This document shows, piece by piece, positions 25,290 through 38,284 of a stretch of DNA of 64,000 bases (position 1 is its first letter; the number at the start of each line of letters is the position of its first letter). The notes beneath the pieces were generated by a model. That model saw nothing but the letters and a program-made list of their open reading frames with translations. It made no database searches and had not been told where the DNA came from. The translations under genes and the position numbers were made by a program. Source of the stretch: Panopea generosa (Eukaryota > Mollusca > Bivalvia > Adapedonta > Hiatellidae); NCBI GenBank assembly GCA_029582155.1, contig CM055897.1, forward strand, positions 15,986,482 through 16,050,481. The letters run 5' to 3'.

Positions 25290-27200
25290 TCATTTTTTAA
25301 CATATTTTTGTACGAACATTTGACATTGCATATTCATTTCAATTAACTATAGAAATGATAAGCCCCTAAATATAGCCATTCCATTAGAACAATCTAAATA
25401 CAGTCATTCAATATATTTTGTCAACTATCTTAAAAACACTTATGGTGTTTGGCGAAATTGAATGCCTGATAGTTTCTATTGATCCGTATAAATTTCCGTT
25501 TAGAGTTATTTCAGGAAGGACAAAACAATTTATTGTATAAATCTCATTTCAGTTTCGCTTGTCGCTAAATTAACTGCAAGTTTGCATGCAGATATACTGC
25601 AGATATTAACTAGATTTTCTCTTTAAGAAGCACACGTCAAACGTAGAGAATATTACTCATCATGAAATCACGAAAATCATGGTAAATAAATGTTAGCACA
25701 TCAATATATATTTCATATATAACTAAAACCTGGTTAGTCATAAAGATTATATAATAGGCTCAGGTAAAACACATATATTATATAACATCTTAAGTGCAAA
25801 CTATGGCATTTCTCCATGCATTATTGCTCATTTCATCTCCTCGTGTCTCATCCGCATTTTAAGCATGACAATAATTCCAAATGTTCGACCGCTCCGGTAC
25901 ACTTGTGTAACTTCAGCATCGTTCCAAGTGTTTAAATGACATGGCTTACATGTTGCCTACATTGAGTGTATGTATTTTCATCTTGGCAGGTTTGAGATAG
26001 TAATAGATGACTAAATACAAACCTCTAGTCTGAGTATATATTATGTAAACTTAAATAGAATGTGCAATTAGTACTTCTCGAGTAAATGTACTGCTTTTAT
26101 TTTCGTTAAGTTGACTTATAGTATATGTTAGCAAAATGGTATATTTAAATATTATCAAACAATGACATATGTAAGAAAATGAATGAATTAATTATTTTTT
26201 ACAAATATGTCATGCGTTTTGTGTTTTTAAGAATATATTAGGGACATGGTAATAACATCTTTTAACATCTTAGCTTATTGCTTTTTTGCAAACACATTTG
26301 ATAATTTTACAAATTGAGGGTCAATATCGATTCAATATATAATGTTTACCCTGTATTTGATCTGTTTTAGATCAAACTTAATATATATCATTATAATTAA
26401 TAATGATCTTTATGAAAACATGAGAAATGACTAGCCGCTTGTTTTGAATGCGTAAAACAAATACGATTAGCGGTAATCTAAATCAGTAGGTTATGTGAAG
26501 AAGAATTTGAAAATAAATGTTCAAGGTTTGCCTTAATAAATGAGAACATTCGCCTTAATAAATGAGAACACTTTAAACAAAAATAAAGTATAAAGCGACG
26601 TGTTCTGAATAGATGAATGACAACCGTTCATATGTAATCAGATCGTAAAAAAATAGTTTTTTTGTTAATCTGGAATTCTTCAATAAATACATATTGCTCT
26701 GCGGAACTGCGTCGCTTAAAGAACATAATTAATTGGCAGACGGGTCTATTTTTACATGACGTATTTCCCTTACATTACAAGAAATCAATACAGCTGGCTT
26801 AGGTTACAGCGCTTAACCGACCGGTTTTCACATAAAATCCATTCATAAATTGAAAACGAGACGAGTACTGATTACAGGTGAACTTGACGTGAAATCAGAA
26901 ACTAAAAAGAACGATAAACTCTGTGTTATTGCGCAATAAACGGTAATGACAAACACGACTAAATAACATCAGCTTCGCAGTGGCTCCCTCTTTAAATAAA
27001 CACAAACACGAGAGAGATATGTTTAGTATCCTGCTTTTAATGCAGGAAGTCATCAAAATAAATGTTTAAATAAGACAAAACAAATTGTTTAGAACGGATT
27101 TTGATTAGAAAAAAAAACACAAACTCCGATTTAAATAAAATAGGGAAGGAATACATCGATATTTACACACTTTTAAACGACATAATTTGATTTACTTATT
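25290..27200. other. AT-rich spacer
   Basis: A 24-bp two-copy repeat (CCTTAATAAATGAGAACA) lies at 26530-26570. No gene signal is seen. Confidence 0.55.
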
Positions 27201-27202
27201 TA

Positions 27203-27372
27203 CAGTCAGACCTGTGTAAGTGGTCACCTCTATTAAGCAATTCCCTGTCTTAAGCAGCCATATTTCCCATTTCTATGCTGTCAGAGTAAATAAATATGTA
27301 TTAAGCAACCACCTGCCTTAAGGCCACTGTTGCTTCTTCCCATTGACTGGCTGCTTAAGACTGGTTTGACTG
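27203..27372. mobile_element. MITE, Tc1/mariner style, 170 bp
   Basis: The element begins CAGTCAGACCTGTGTAAG and ends in the near reverse complement CTTAAGACTGGTTTGACTG, flanked on both sides by TA. A TA target duplication is the Tc1/mariner hallmark. The interior contains further self-complementary TTAAGCA/TGCTTAA motifs, so it is a foldback-like palindromic MITE. No transposase is encoded. Confidence 0.75.
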
Positions 27373-27375
27373 TAT

Positions 27376-28098
27376 ATATGAAATGAACAATTAAAAACAT
27401 TAAGGACAACATGTAAGTGTATTGTGGTACAAGATAGGTATACATTTCAAGAAAATCAAACAAGCGCATGCAGTTTAATTATTATAAGTAATTTATTAAC
27501 AATTGTAAGACATATATCAATTTGAACACAGTTTGATGTTCTTCCTTACATGTATAAGGACTGAATTCTTTCTTACTAATACACTTGCTCGAATTTACAA
27601 AATATACAAAAAAGACGCATAATTCCATTGAATTGAAAAATCAATGTAATGTTTTATTTTCCAAACAAAACAAACAGAAGGTTGTTTGTGTTTGAAGTTG
27701 ATACACGTACATGTATATACAAATGCCAAAATGTATGAATACTGTAATAGATGAAACATATCTTATAGAAATATGGCGACAAACATTTTTTATCATAAAC
27801 CTTTGTACTGATGACAAAATCTATATTTGTATTAAAAGCCTTGTAAATGATTCACTCATGCATATAACAGGAAACACATTTTTATAGCATGACAGATGTT
27901 ATGTTGCCTAAATATGAAAACGTACCAAAATTGAAAATATATTTCAGTGTCGTCTAGAAAGAACTAATATGAAATTATTAAACAATCGGAAACAAAATTG
28001 TTTAAACAGATAAAACAAAACAACAAAATAGGAACTAAAATATACATACTATGCAAAATTGTGGATTGAAAGGTGGGTGTGTTTTTTACATTTGCTGT
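27376..28098. other. AT-rich spacer
   Basis: Nothing recognised. Confidence 0.55.
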
Positions 28099-28099
28099 T

Positions 28100-28350
28100 A
28101 GGGGTAAAATTACCAATGCTATAAATGGAAAATGGAAAAGATAAGGTAATGCACCACAAGTAAAGATATAATTATTCATATAATATAGATATGTATGGAG
28201 ATAATTATTTGTGAACAACCGAATCAGACATAAATGTAGGGGTAGAATTACCAATGCTATAAAAATGGAAAAAATAAGTTAATGCACCACAATTAAAGAT
28301 ATAATTCATATAATATAGATACGGTAAATATTTTCGAATAACCAAGACAT
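28100..28350. repeat. 138-bp tandem duplication, two units
   Basis: GGGGTA(A/G)AATTACCAATGC starts at 28101 and again at 28239. Each is followed by AATGCACCACAA, AAAGATATAATT and CATATAATATAGATA. The second unit runs into the first unit of the 410-bp satellite through the shared phrase GACATAAATGTA. Confidence 0.85.
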
Positions 28351-29395
28351 AAATGTACTGACCAGACTACGGCGAGTGCGCCCAACTACAATGCAAACCA
28401 TAGATACAATATCAAGGCCTCTGCCAAACCAATAAATTTGGTGTCGACCATGACTTATATACTATGGAATTACATGCAACACATCTGGACAGGGTGGACA
28501 AATTTACATACATGAACTGATAGCTTTATATGAGTAGGATCCAGTAATGGATTCATGACTTCTCACATGCTATATAAAGGACAGGTTTATAAACCCATTG
28601 GATCATATAGATACAGTGAATTCATATATATTTAACTACATAAAGATAGATAATTAAATTCACAACAATGGAATTTACGATTTTTGGGATCTTTTCAGAT
28701 GCTTATTCACAACGCATGCTATATGCGGATATATTTATTTGCGTATAACCATGACATAAATGTACTGACCAGACTAAATGTAGGCGAGTGCGCCTAACTA
28801 CAATGCAAACCATAGATACACTATCAAGGCCTCTGCCAAACCAATAAATTTGGTGTCGACCATGACTTATATACTATGGAATTATATGCAACACATCTGA
28901 AGAGGGTGGACAAATTTACATACATGAACTGATAGCTTTATATGAATAGGATCCAGTTAAGGATTCATGACTTCTCACATGCTATGTAGCGGACAGATTT
29001 ATAAACCCATTGGATCATATAGATACATTGAATTCATATATATTTAATTACATAAAGATAGAAAATTAAATTCACAACAATGGAATTTACGATTTTTGGG
29101 ATCTTTCCAGATGCTCATTCACAATGCATGATATATATGGAGATATTCATTTACGTATAATCATGACATAAATGTATAGACCAGACTACGGCGAGTGCGC
29201 CTAGCTACAATGCAAACCATAGATACAATATCAAGGTCTCTGCCAAACCAATAAATTTGGTGTCGACCATGACTTACATACTATGGAATTATATGCAACA
29301 CTTCTGAACAGGGTGGACAAATTTACATACATGAACTGATAGCTTTATATGAGTAGGATCCAGTTAAGAATTCATGTCTACTCACATGCTGTATA
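28326..29395. repeat. ~410-bp tandem satellite, about 2.6 units
   Basis: Three successive copies start near 28326, 28730 and 29140. Shared landmarks are GCGAGTGCGCC, ATGCAAACCATAGATACA, CCAATAAATTTGGTGTCGAC, CAGGGTGGACAAATTTACAT and TAGGATCCAGT. The copies are over 90% alike by eye, so the array is young. The third copy stops after ATTCATG and CTCACATGCT. Confidence 0.95.
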
Positions 29396-29399
29396 TATA

Positions 29400-32285
29400 T
29401 ACAGAATATAATTTATTTTTTATTGTAAATTATTATCTTCCTGTTTCAAACGAACCCCAATTTATCATTCACAAATCTACGCAACACTTAACATGATCGA
29501 GTTTTAGTTGATTTGTTCTTGTTATAAACAAAATAAAAACTGGTTGAATAAATTAAGGTTGTATAGACATTTTTTTATAATATACACAGATGTCTATTTT
29601 TGTCAAGTACTACATAGTTAGAAGTATTTTTTATATTTCATTAAATCTGAATATCTATACCAAAGTTTTGTAAGGCACTTACTTGTGTCAGTTCAGTGAT
29701 GTAAATATTGACATAAACACATATTATTGTAGAATTCCTTGCTTCAAGCTACTTCATATGATTTACGTACGCCAAAAAAGCTGCACTTGGCGTTCATTTA
29801 AAAGTCTTATTTACACATCCCTGACAACTTAATGTGTATTGTATTTATATAAGACGTCAGCAGTACATTATCTATATCTATTTTATTACTATTATCGCAT
29901 TATTTGGATTAAACATTTCATAACATTGCCATTATTTGATCGAAACAAAGCGTCATGCTCTCGCGTGTTTTTATGCACGTGGTGTACTTTTATGTTTTTA
30001 AAATGAAACTTTAACAAGATATAATCCTGAAACAACGTAGAGATTGTAGGAAAGTGTGTGGGGTCCGTTTAGTTAAAACTATACTTAAACGCCATTAGTC
30101 TACTCAGTTATCGCTATACTTAAACGCCATTAACCTACTCAGTAGTCGACATGATGTTCGGCCTCCAAGACACCACTCGCAATCTTCTTACATTCAAATG
30201 AAGCATTTGGGCTTCTGCTGTAATTATCCCGTATCTTTAAATAGGATATACACGGACATTATGTTTGCATGTGTATCGTCGCATACATTTTTCGAACTTT
30301 ATTATGCGTGCTAAAGACTTACGGGAAAAATTATATAATGAAGTATTGCGATGCTTTTGTTGAAACGCAGAAAAGCAGAAGTATATGACACGCAGAAATA
30401 ACCCGCAATGCGGTACGTCATATTTTATGTTTTGATGTTTGGCGAGGTATCCAATCTGCCTTTAAACTGAACTAAACAATACACTATGTGAGTTTGTATT
30501 AGGAAACCGACATAATCTGTGTTTTTATGAAAGAAATGTATACAAAATTAGGTTAAAACATAACTTTTTCTCAAATTGAATACATTTTATACATTCAAAC
30601 AATTGTAACCAATAACACAAAAAATAGAACGCAGCATAGTACTTATGATGTTTACTTTATTATGATACTTTATATTACACCATTCAACTGATAAACATTG
30701 ATTACTGCAAAAAAATAACATTGACATTTAGAGTAGACAAGCAATAACAAAATAGAAAATTAAACCCAAGAGAAAAACTTATTAATCATAGTTGATACCA
30801 TTTACACACCCGTACGAAAAGGTACCATATGGACACACAATAACATGAGAGCGATATTTCTTAATGAATTTCTGAATTTAATATAATGAAACTCTTTTTT
30901 GGCAAAATTTTATGTCTTTTTAATTTTATTATACTTTATTCTTTTATAAATGAAATTTATGTTTTTAAATTTTACGCTTTTTGCTAAACACAATATCATC
31001 AAAGTGTACATATACAACGAAAATATGCAATGGTCCTATATTTTAAGCCATTTTCGGTCAATTTATTATGTTTTTAACAGTGAAAGAATTTCGCTACCAT
31101 ACATACAGAGTGTATAGGACAATGATCAGAATAAATATCCTTGCTTGGCAAGAATGCCTTCTTTTTAAAAAATATATATTTAACTGCCAAAATCAGGACA
31201 ACATTAAGTGTGGGGGATGACCATTTTTCTTGATTTAATCCGTCTTTCTATAAAATAGAGCAAAATAGTAAATTAAACATACATATTTTAAAAGAATAAA
31301 TTATATTAAATACAAAATAAACCAAGATTTGCTAAAAGTTTAGTATTAAAGAAATGCATTTTGCAGGGCAGATATTGGGGCCTCGTGAACCTGGTTCTTT
31401 ACTAGCTAGTATCGCCATGTTGTCATGTGAATATATAAAATTTGAAAATCCTGACAATCCGATTGGATATAGAATTGAACACTTATTTGTTTGAATATAC
31501 CAGGGTCTTATACAGAAGGCTTAGAAACTTACATCTACTCACTTACGTTCTTTATTGCTGTTCATTCATCTTGATCGCTTTTCTTTCCTTTCAAAATTCT
31601 ATAGACTCTCCGTTCTGTATCATACAGACTCTAAGACCAAAAACTACATAACTAATTTACAGTGTTAATGTTACTTTCATAATGTAACTTTCTGTATCTG
31701 TAGGCATATGTGATAGACACAAGATTCAAACTGGATAATATAGAGACATATGATAATTGAAGATGGACTACTGAAATCTAACTCTTGGGAGTTTTTAATC
31801 TTGAAATACAATTTTGAAAACTTTATGCTGTTTGGAGTAGATTTCTGCAAAAGTTCTAACGCCAAGTCGTCTGCAGCCCTTTACATTCAGCGCCCAGAGT
31901 GCGTTGATTTCAGCTGCAGTTTACATGTTTTGTAATCACTTCAACAATATTGAACCCAATACTGGGGCTGGTTTAGTTTAGAACTTCATTGTGCAAAGTA
32001 AAAAAATATGTTTATGTTTCTTAGATGAATAAAAGTTAAGATACTAGTAAATGAAAACGATATTTCGTGAGATTTTGTGTGAATACACGAGCGCTCACAA
32101 AAACTCAACAAGTTGCTTTGTCCCTTCTCTATATGAGTCATTGAGTACACCATAAATGGTATACATAAATTATATTGAATTTAGTGAATTTGAAAAGTGT
32201 TTTTATTAAGCATCCATTTGTAACTTACGGTTTGGAAACGAATATTTTACCTATTTTAGTGAGCGGATCACAATATAAGAACCTA
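29400..32285. other. AT-rich spacer
   Basis: A 32-bp two-copy repeat (CTATACTTAAACGCCATTA) lies at 30088-30150. No other structure or gene is seen in nearly 3 kb. Confidence 0.55.
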
Positions 32286-32289
32286 CATG

Positions 32290-32525
32290 GGTTTGAGGTT
32301 CGGATAGAAAATTCTGTCCCGATGGATAACTGTGCCGAGTTCCCGCGAAAACTATGAGGGGTAAATGGATCAAAATTGTAAGTCACTTGATTTACTTTTT
32401 CCTATTATATTATGCTTTTATAACTCGTTATTATGCAATTCTTATTTGTATTACTGAATTTCTTTACAGTGTTATGCAGTTCTTACTTGTATTACTGAAG
32501 TTCTTTACAGTGTTTTGTTATTCTG
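32290..32525 (+). repeat. Left member of a long inverted repeat pair
   Basis: The stretch from CGGATAGAAAATTCTGTCCC to TTCTTTACAGTGTTTTG matches the reverse complement of 34725-34900. Shared blocks include CACTTGATTTACTTTTTCCT / CGCTTGATTTACTTTTTCCT and ACTCGTTATTATGCAATTCT. This copy carries an extra ~43-bp internal duplication near its right end. Confidence 0.85.
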
Positions 32526-32529
32526 ATTA

Positions 32530-33200
32530 TTACTGGTTACCTTTTCTATTTTTCATGTGTGTTCGAATTCATGTGTGTTCGAATTAACATGTACATAAGA
32601 TGCAATTGTGAAAGTATAGTTTCCTGTTTGAATTATTATACATCTTAATTCTAAATATTGTAGTTTTCAAATGACTTTAAGTCCCATTTATCTTATGTTC
32701 TATGCGGTACACACCAATTATTTAATGTAATATTTATGTTTTTTCACCGATTTGCAATATCATTACAGGCGTTCCGCTTTATCGCTATTTGCTTTTTGCT
32801 AAAATACGTTATTATCTATTCCGCTTTTCGCTTACCAAACTGACGATGGCTAGCTTTACATCTTGGCGGATATGCTCCTGAATTTTTTCAACATGACAGT
32901 TTGAAATATTGTTCAAAAATAATCTTTATGAAATTATTACGTTTTTCCGATTAGACACTAATCATTATTTACGAATATACAGTTAATCTAGCTTTACCTG
33001 ATGCAAGCAGAGCTCTTAAATTCCGCGATGGTATCGGCTATGATAGGTAAGTACCGACAAGATAAAGTAAATATATACATGGTTGAATAAAGTTTATTGA
33101 TCTCTTTTGTGGAGAATTGGGTGTGTGTATGATGTAGGAAAAGTTGACACCTGGGCTGTTAGATACTTGGGAGAATTGCAGTGAGAAACAAAATATGCTA
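32530..33200. other. Spacer
   Basis: Only a 16-bp direct duplication (CATGTGTGTTCGAATT) at about 32555-32587. Confidence 0.55.
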
Positions 33201-33204
33201 ATTT

Positions 33205-33392
33205 ATTTTAGCTCGATTGTGATGAAAGGTTGAAGCTTATTTGAACTTCTCTCGAGTATATTCCCTGGAAAACCCAGTTCTTGTCTCATATGAGAAGACC
33301 TGTGTGATTGTGACCTCAGCGAGGTTTAAACCCACAATATTTCAGTTGAGTGAACGACACTTTAACCACTAGACCATATCTGTGTATGAAGT
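33205..33392 (-). repeat. tRNA-derived SINE, family S3
   Basis: Minus strand: box A TGGTCTAGTGGTTAAAGTG, a box B degraded to GGGTTTAAACC, and a 3' end TTTCATCACAATCGAGC followed by TAAAATAAATTAG. It matches the plus copy at 24 kb. Confidence 0.8.
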
Positions 33393-33734
33393 ATACAAAT
33401 ATTTAAGCATTAACTAATTTTGAATTTCTGCAATTATAAACGACAACCCAATAACAAGTACCACAAACTGACAGTGTACAGAGGCTGAAGTGCTAAAAAC
33501 TTGTCAGTTGACCACGCAAAGACTGGAAAGCAGACTCTTACAACTGAATTTGAAGTGCCAGGCCAGCCAAGGCAATTTCTTTGGTTTAGATATACGAACC
33601 CAATATAAAATTAATAGTAAAAAGAAAAGGTACTTAAACACTGATTTCAAAGGATTGTGCTCAATGAAAATCTAGCTATACTGTGCACTCGGGAGTCTGA
33701 TCGGCATTTTTCATAATCTCGAAAGAACGCATTT

Positions 33735-33950
33735 ACTAGCATGATAACACAATATCAATGTCATACCGTCGCACCCCTACAATGACAACACGATGCTATT
33801 GCGCGATATTGATGTTATATTGTCGACCACGACACTACGATGCGAGAGCACAATAACACAATGTGACAGCACGACAATACTATATGATAATGCGATATAA
33901 ATTATGTTATTGTTGTGCTGTCGCATCGTGTTGTCGTTGTATCCCCCTTA
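33735..33950. repeat. Cryptically simple ACAA/CGAT-rich repeat with inverted symmetry
   Basis: Motifs such as GACAACACGATGC, ATAACACAAT, GACAGCACGAC and their complements recur irregularly. The segment TACAATGACAACACGATGC near 33778 is the reverse complement, with one mismatch, of that near 33924. It looks like decayed short tandem sequence folded back on itself. Confidence 0.6.
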
Positions 33951-33954
33951 CCTA

Positions 33955-34720
33955 GACAGTTTGACAGTAGGAATGGAAATCTCATCAGATATAATTCCCA
34001 GCGCCAGCACAAATCGTTAAACACATATTCAATATTTAATGATTATAATTCTATGTGGGGTCGTCTGATCCTGGTTTCTTCCTTACTCTCGGGTCTCTCC
34101 CAGTAAGGAGAAAGCCCGCTGCAATAATGACACAACACGCTGTTGAGTAGCCATTTTGAAAGGGGACGTAACTAGTGCTCGTAAAAAGCTATCATTGCCG
34201 ACAAAAATGCAAGCTCGGTTATAAAAAAGCTTTACTTTCCACATAATAAATATCCATTAATAAATATAGTCTACATTTTGTATGCATGTGGTCGACCATT
34301 TTTAAAACTCTCACGTATTTTTTAAGTTATGCAGAGCTAGCCTGTATTTTCGTAAGCACAATGCAGTTTGCCAACAAGCATTTGGCCCCAAGCATTTAGA
34401 GAAATGCGGATTGGCAGAAAGCGGCTTAGGAGAGCACTTTCATAAATGACGACTTTACCACATTCAAAGAAGCAGTATACACTACATCTGATATTATCAT
34501 GAAAATAAAACTAAGAAAGAAAGAATTGAACGTATAAATATATTGTATTAGCAATCAAAGAAATTAGTAATACAGAATACAGCAAAAGAAGAGACTACAT
34601 ATAAAGAGAAAAAGTAATATTAAGTAGCAACATATGCGCAACTAGTAGCTATTTATATTAACATTTTACGAACACAGAAAGTGCAAATACAAAAATCAAA
34701 CTGTCATTTACGAAATTTAA
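33955..34720. other. Spacer
   Basis: No supported feature. Confidence 0.55.
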
Positions 34721-34724
34721 TTCA

Positions 34725-34900
34725 GAATTTCAAAACACTGTAAAGAACTTCAATAATACAAATAAGAATTGCATAATAACGAGTTCTAATAGCATAATAT
34801 AATAGGAAAAAGTAAATCAAGCGACTTATAATTTTGAACCTTTTACCCTTCCATAGAAATATGTTATCCCAAGGGACGGAATTTTCTATCCGGACCGAAA
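34725..34900 (-). repeat. Right member of the long inverted repeat pair
   Basis: Reverse complement of 32290-32525 at about 85-90% identity by eye. The two arms enclose 2.2 kb holding a SINE and the cryptic repeat but no transposase-like frame. They are either opposed copies of one dispersed repeat or the long ends of one element. Confidence 0.85.
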
Positions 34901-35082
34901 AAGCCATGAATGATTCTTTTTCTTGCATGCCGAACATATTAAATACTTATTTCAACTTATTTTATCATTATATATTTTATGAAAGAAGCTTTTAAGACGT
35001 TAAATGATATGATTCACGTCATTTGTTTTATACGTTACGACATAAATGAGTCTTAACGTCATAGCGCGGGAATTTTATCACG

Positions 35083-35307
35083 GCCCTAAGGTAGTCTGTA
35101 GAACTAACCCAGTTGGGTCCGTTCAATAGCATTCGTTACGAGCACGCTGATTGGTCAGTTGCTTCAGGGAAAGTTTAAATGACGTCATAATTTAGTAAGT
35201 GTTCAATTGCTATGAATTGTGGAACAGGCATAGAATTCCCTGCTTTTTTCCATTGGTGGTTAATAGACCTGATTCGGGAGATATCATGTTCTGGGATAAA
35301 CTAGCCA
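35083..35307 (+). repeat. Dispersed repeat R1, copy 2
   Basis: Landmarks as in copy 1: GTTGGGTCCGTT, GATTGGTCAGTTGCTTCA, TGACGTCA at 35180-35187, CTATGAATTGTGG, GAATTCCCTGC and CTGATTCGGGAGATATCA. Confidence 0.85.
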
Positions 35308-35496
35308 GGGTGAGACAGAAATCGTGTAATATCCTTCTCCGGTGTGCAAGAAACACATTTCCATTAGGCCGCTATAGGCTACGAAGGTAACAATAACTGT
35401 GAAGATAGATTTCGCAAATATCAAACAAACAATCAAATTCTTTTATGAACATGTATGCAAAAGTGGGATGACCTGTATGGATTTTCAGCTGTCATT

Positions 35497-35727
35497 CTAG
35501 TGACTTGTGTCATCTTTGAATGTAGGTCGGTAACCTTTATACGCGTGACTTGTGTCATCTATGAATGTAGGTCGGTAACCTTTATACGCGTGACTTGTGT
35601 CTTCTATGAATGTAGACCGGTAACCTTTATACGCGTGACTTGTGTCATCTATGAATGTAGGTCGGTAACCTTTATACGCGTGACTTGTGTCATCTATGAA
35701 TGTAGGCCGGTAACCTTTATGCCATTT
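35497..35727. repeat. 45-bp minisatellite, five units
   Basis: Each unit reads TGACTTGTGTCATCTATGAA, TGTAGGTCGGTAACC and TTTATACGCG with almost no variation. Because 45 is a multiple of three, both strands stay open (15-residue peptide repeats). It is a recent expansion and not a protein. Confidence 0.95.
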
Positions 35728-35729
35728 GC

Positions 35730-37125
35730 AAAACAGTCCAATAATGTGGAAAGAGCATACATTACTAATTGACAAAATGCTGTTAGGACTTAAATAATTT
35801 TTGATAAAGATATTCTTAATCAAATCCGGATTAAATATCGTCATTTTCAACAACTTCTGTCAAAGTGAGTATATCCCTATTCGTATGGTGTATAGAGTAA
35901 TTAATTCCTTTATATTATATTGGCAATGTCTTTCATAGTTCGTTGTACATTTTCAACGTGTACATGTCAACATGCCAAATTAACTTATAAAGATGATTTA
36001 CACATGGCGTTGGTCTATTTCTTTTTCTAAACACAGGAAATTGGATTGTTTTATACCTATTGAGCATTCGTCTCTATTATTTTACTTGTTGTTCTAATAC
36101 AATTGCATTGTATCTGTATATCTATGTGGTACATATATCAGACAGCAAAGTAGGTATACGTCAATAATGCATGAGAATTATATACCAAAAGCAACACCAG
36201 AAGTAGATGATGATATCATAATGACATAACACTAAAAGGTAAATTAGATAAACTAGATACTTGGTGTAACAGATACTGAATACCAATCACACAAACCAAA
36301 ATTATGCAAATATCCAAACTGGAATGTTTTCAAGTATTGGTGATCCACGATGTATAAAAGTCCAAAGAACTGGCTATTGTCCAATCAGTTTTCAGAATGT
36401 TTTAAGTGGAGCCAGTGCAACTGAGAAAATGTTCAGATTCCATTGTGCCGAGTAACGATTTGTAAAACCAAAAGACTGCATACATTAGATTTACCCTTTA
36501 GTCGTCTCCCTTTAAAACTATATGTTATATCATACCATATTCTTAGCTGAACATCTCCTATTTAATTTTTATATATTAGATTACTGCTGTTTTATTTTAA
36601 TTGAAACTGCAACAATAAGAAAATGCGTAGCCAACATATGAAGTGGCATACAAAATACACCCACCTAAGAAGCATGGACACAATACATATCTTGAATATT
36701 TATAAGGAATTCAATAAAGTAAAACGATGATTCTTGGGAGCTTAACCCTGGTTAACGTGAGCACCTGACAACGCCTGACGACTCGACAGTGTAAAAATAA
36801 ATATTTCCCCGTCAGACTGTTCTCTCACAAAATCTATTGTACAAGACTACATAAATCATTAAGACATGAACACGTTGTCTTAAAGAACAAAGCAACCACA
36901 ACAATGCACTTTAAGCAATACATAGAACAATCACAATAAATACGTTGTAAACATGCAGAGAAGACGATGTGATTAAAGTATCAGTGATAGTCAGATATTA
37001 TTAAACTTGTTTCTGGGGGATGTATAACCTTGATCTCCGTTATCATATCGTGAATCTGTGTAAAATAAACTTACCCAGCAAAGACTAAATGATATTTTAA
37101 AGACACCATCAATTATACAAATCGC
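35730..37125. other. AT-rich spacer
   Basis: Nothing recognised. Confidence 0.55.
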
Positions 37126-37129
37126 CCAT

Positions 37130-37382
37130 GTACATATATTATTTTATATATTATATATTGTACAAAAACAGTTGAGACGGTAACATTACTTCTCATAGAA
37201 TCTAAGCTTTCAATAATAAACTATAAGTGAATTACCCAATCTAGGCTTTCAATAATAAGCTAAAGTGTATTGCCCTACCAATCTGTACTTACAGAATCAT
37301 CCAGCGGTATATGATATAAAACATAATTGACAAATGTTTTATTAATGTAAAACATAAATATACCCAGGTAAATATATTTTTA
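37130..37382. repeat. Composite repeat, copy A (38-bp units plus flank)
   Basis: An AACAGTTGAG lead-in, two 38-bp units (CTAAGCTTTCAATAATAAAC and a diverged partner) and a trailing segment ending AAATATATTTTTATAAA. The same order (lead-in, 38-bp units, trailing flank) occurs in copy B and, shortened, in copy C. Confidence 0.75.
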
Positions 37383-38282
37383 TAAAATTCAAATTCAAAT
37401 TCAAATTTTATTGGCAATTTCGGCAAAACATTTGCCTTTGGCCATTTACAAAGTTTTTAAATAAATACGGCCAAAACACAATACACAACAAAATCATAAA
37501 TATCATTCACATACAAGTTATGTACTAAGCTATAAACATATTGAGTATAAGAAACAGTTACATTATATAGGGATTGTAAAGAAGTTTCATTATCAAATAT
37601 TATTTACTTGTTCTAGTGCTAGTTTTCTTATCTTAAAAGCTTCAGATACATATTTTCCTATTTTTAAAATATTTTTCTTGTTTTTATTTGACATAATACT
37701 TGAAAATGTCTGAACTGTAGGCCAAGATGAACTATTTAAATATAATATTCTGATGCTATGGTATTTTGGGCAACATAGTAAGAAATGATATTCAGTTTCA
37801 ACAACTTTCATGGATTACTTACATAATTTACATAGCCTATTTTCTCTATCTATATTATTAAATCTTCCAAACTCAATTTCTAAATCGTGGGAGCTTAATC
37901 TAAGGCATGTTAACTGTTTTCTAATGGCATTATTTTTATAACATCTAAATAATCTTCAAAAATAAACTGTTTCTTGAATTTCCTAAAATATTCCAATTTA
38001 GGCAATTCTTCAATGCCAGTATTCCAACTCTGGATATACTGATCACGTATTCTTTGTCTAAACATGGGTAGATAATTTACGTCTGTATTAAAGTTTAACC
38101 ATAGTTCACCAAATCCTAGTCTATCCAAATATTCCTTCACATTACTTGCCCAACATTTACCAGTGATAGATTCACATTGATCAATAAAAGATCTATATAT
38201 AATAGAATTTGGGCTTTTCAAAATCTTAGTCCAGAATTTTACTGCTCTCTCTTTAAATATGACAGGAAAAATAGTTGAGCCC
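37383..38282 (-). mobile_element. 5'-truncated non-LTR retrotransposon, 3' end
   Basis: The minus strand carries the C-terminal coding end of a LINE and a 3' tail of TTTGAATTTGAATTTGAATT repeats at the left edge, preceded by CCAATAAAATTTG. Lack of the RT and endonuclease parts fits 5' truncation. It sits in the composite 38-bp array, between sequence matching copy A's right end and the lead-in of copy B. Confidence 0.8.
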
Positions 38283-38284
38283 AA
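37593..38284 (-). pseudogene. C-terminal domain of a non-LTR retrotransposon ORF2, broken
   Basis: Two frames read in order. The upstream one (38284-37910) has FKERAVKFWTKIL, CWASNVKEYLDRLGFGELW and RQRIRDQYIQSW. After a frameshift near 37915 the strand reads CLRLSSHDLEIEFGRF and NRLCKLC, an in-frame TAA near 37810, and then VVETEYHFLLCCPKY. LRLSSH..EIE.GR and the E.EYHFLL.CP cysteine/histidine end are typical of the C-terminal part downstream of RT in mollusc and other invertebrate LINEs. It is non-functional. Confidence 0.75.

Noticed and set aside
24274-25323. Cys/Phe-rich repeat proteins with 24-residue period
   Set aside because: Translations of the 72-bp minisatellite. Several frames are open and units drift without codon-position bias.
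28326-29395. Hammerhead ribozyme in the 410-bp satellite, as found in some mollusc repeats
   Set aside because: No CTGATGAG core with a following GAAAC was found in this array or elsewhere in the window on reading.
35455-35853. Proteins with 15-residue repeats on both strands
   Set aside because: The 45-bp tandem array explains both frames.
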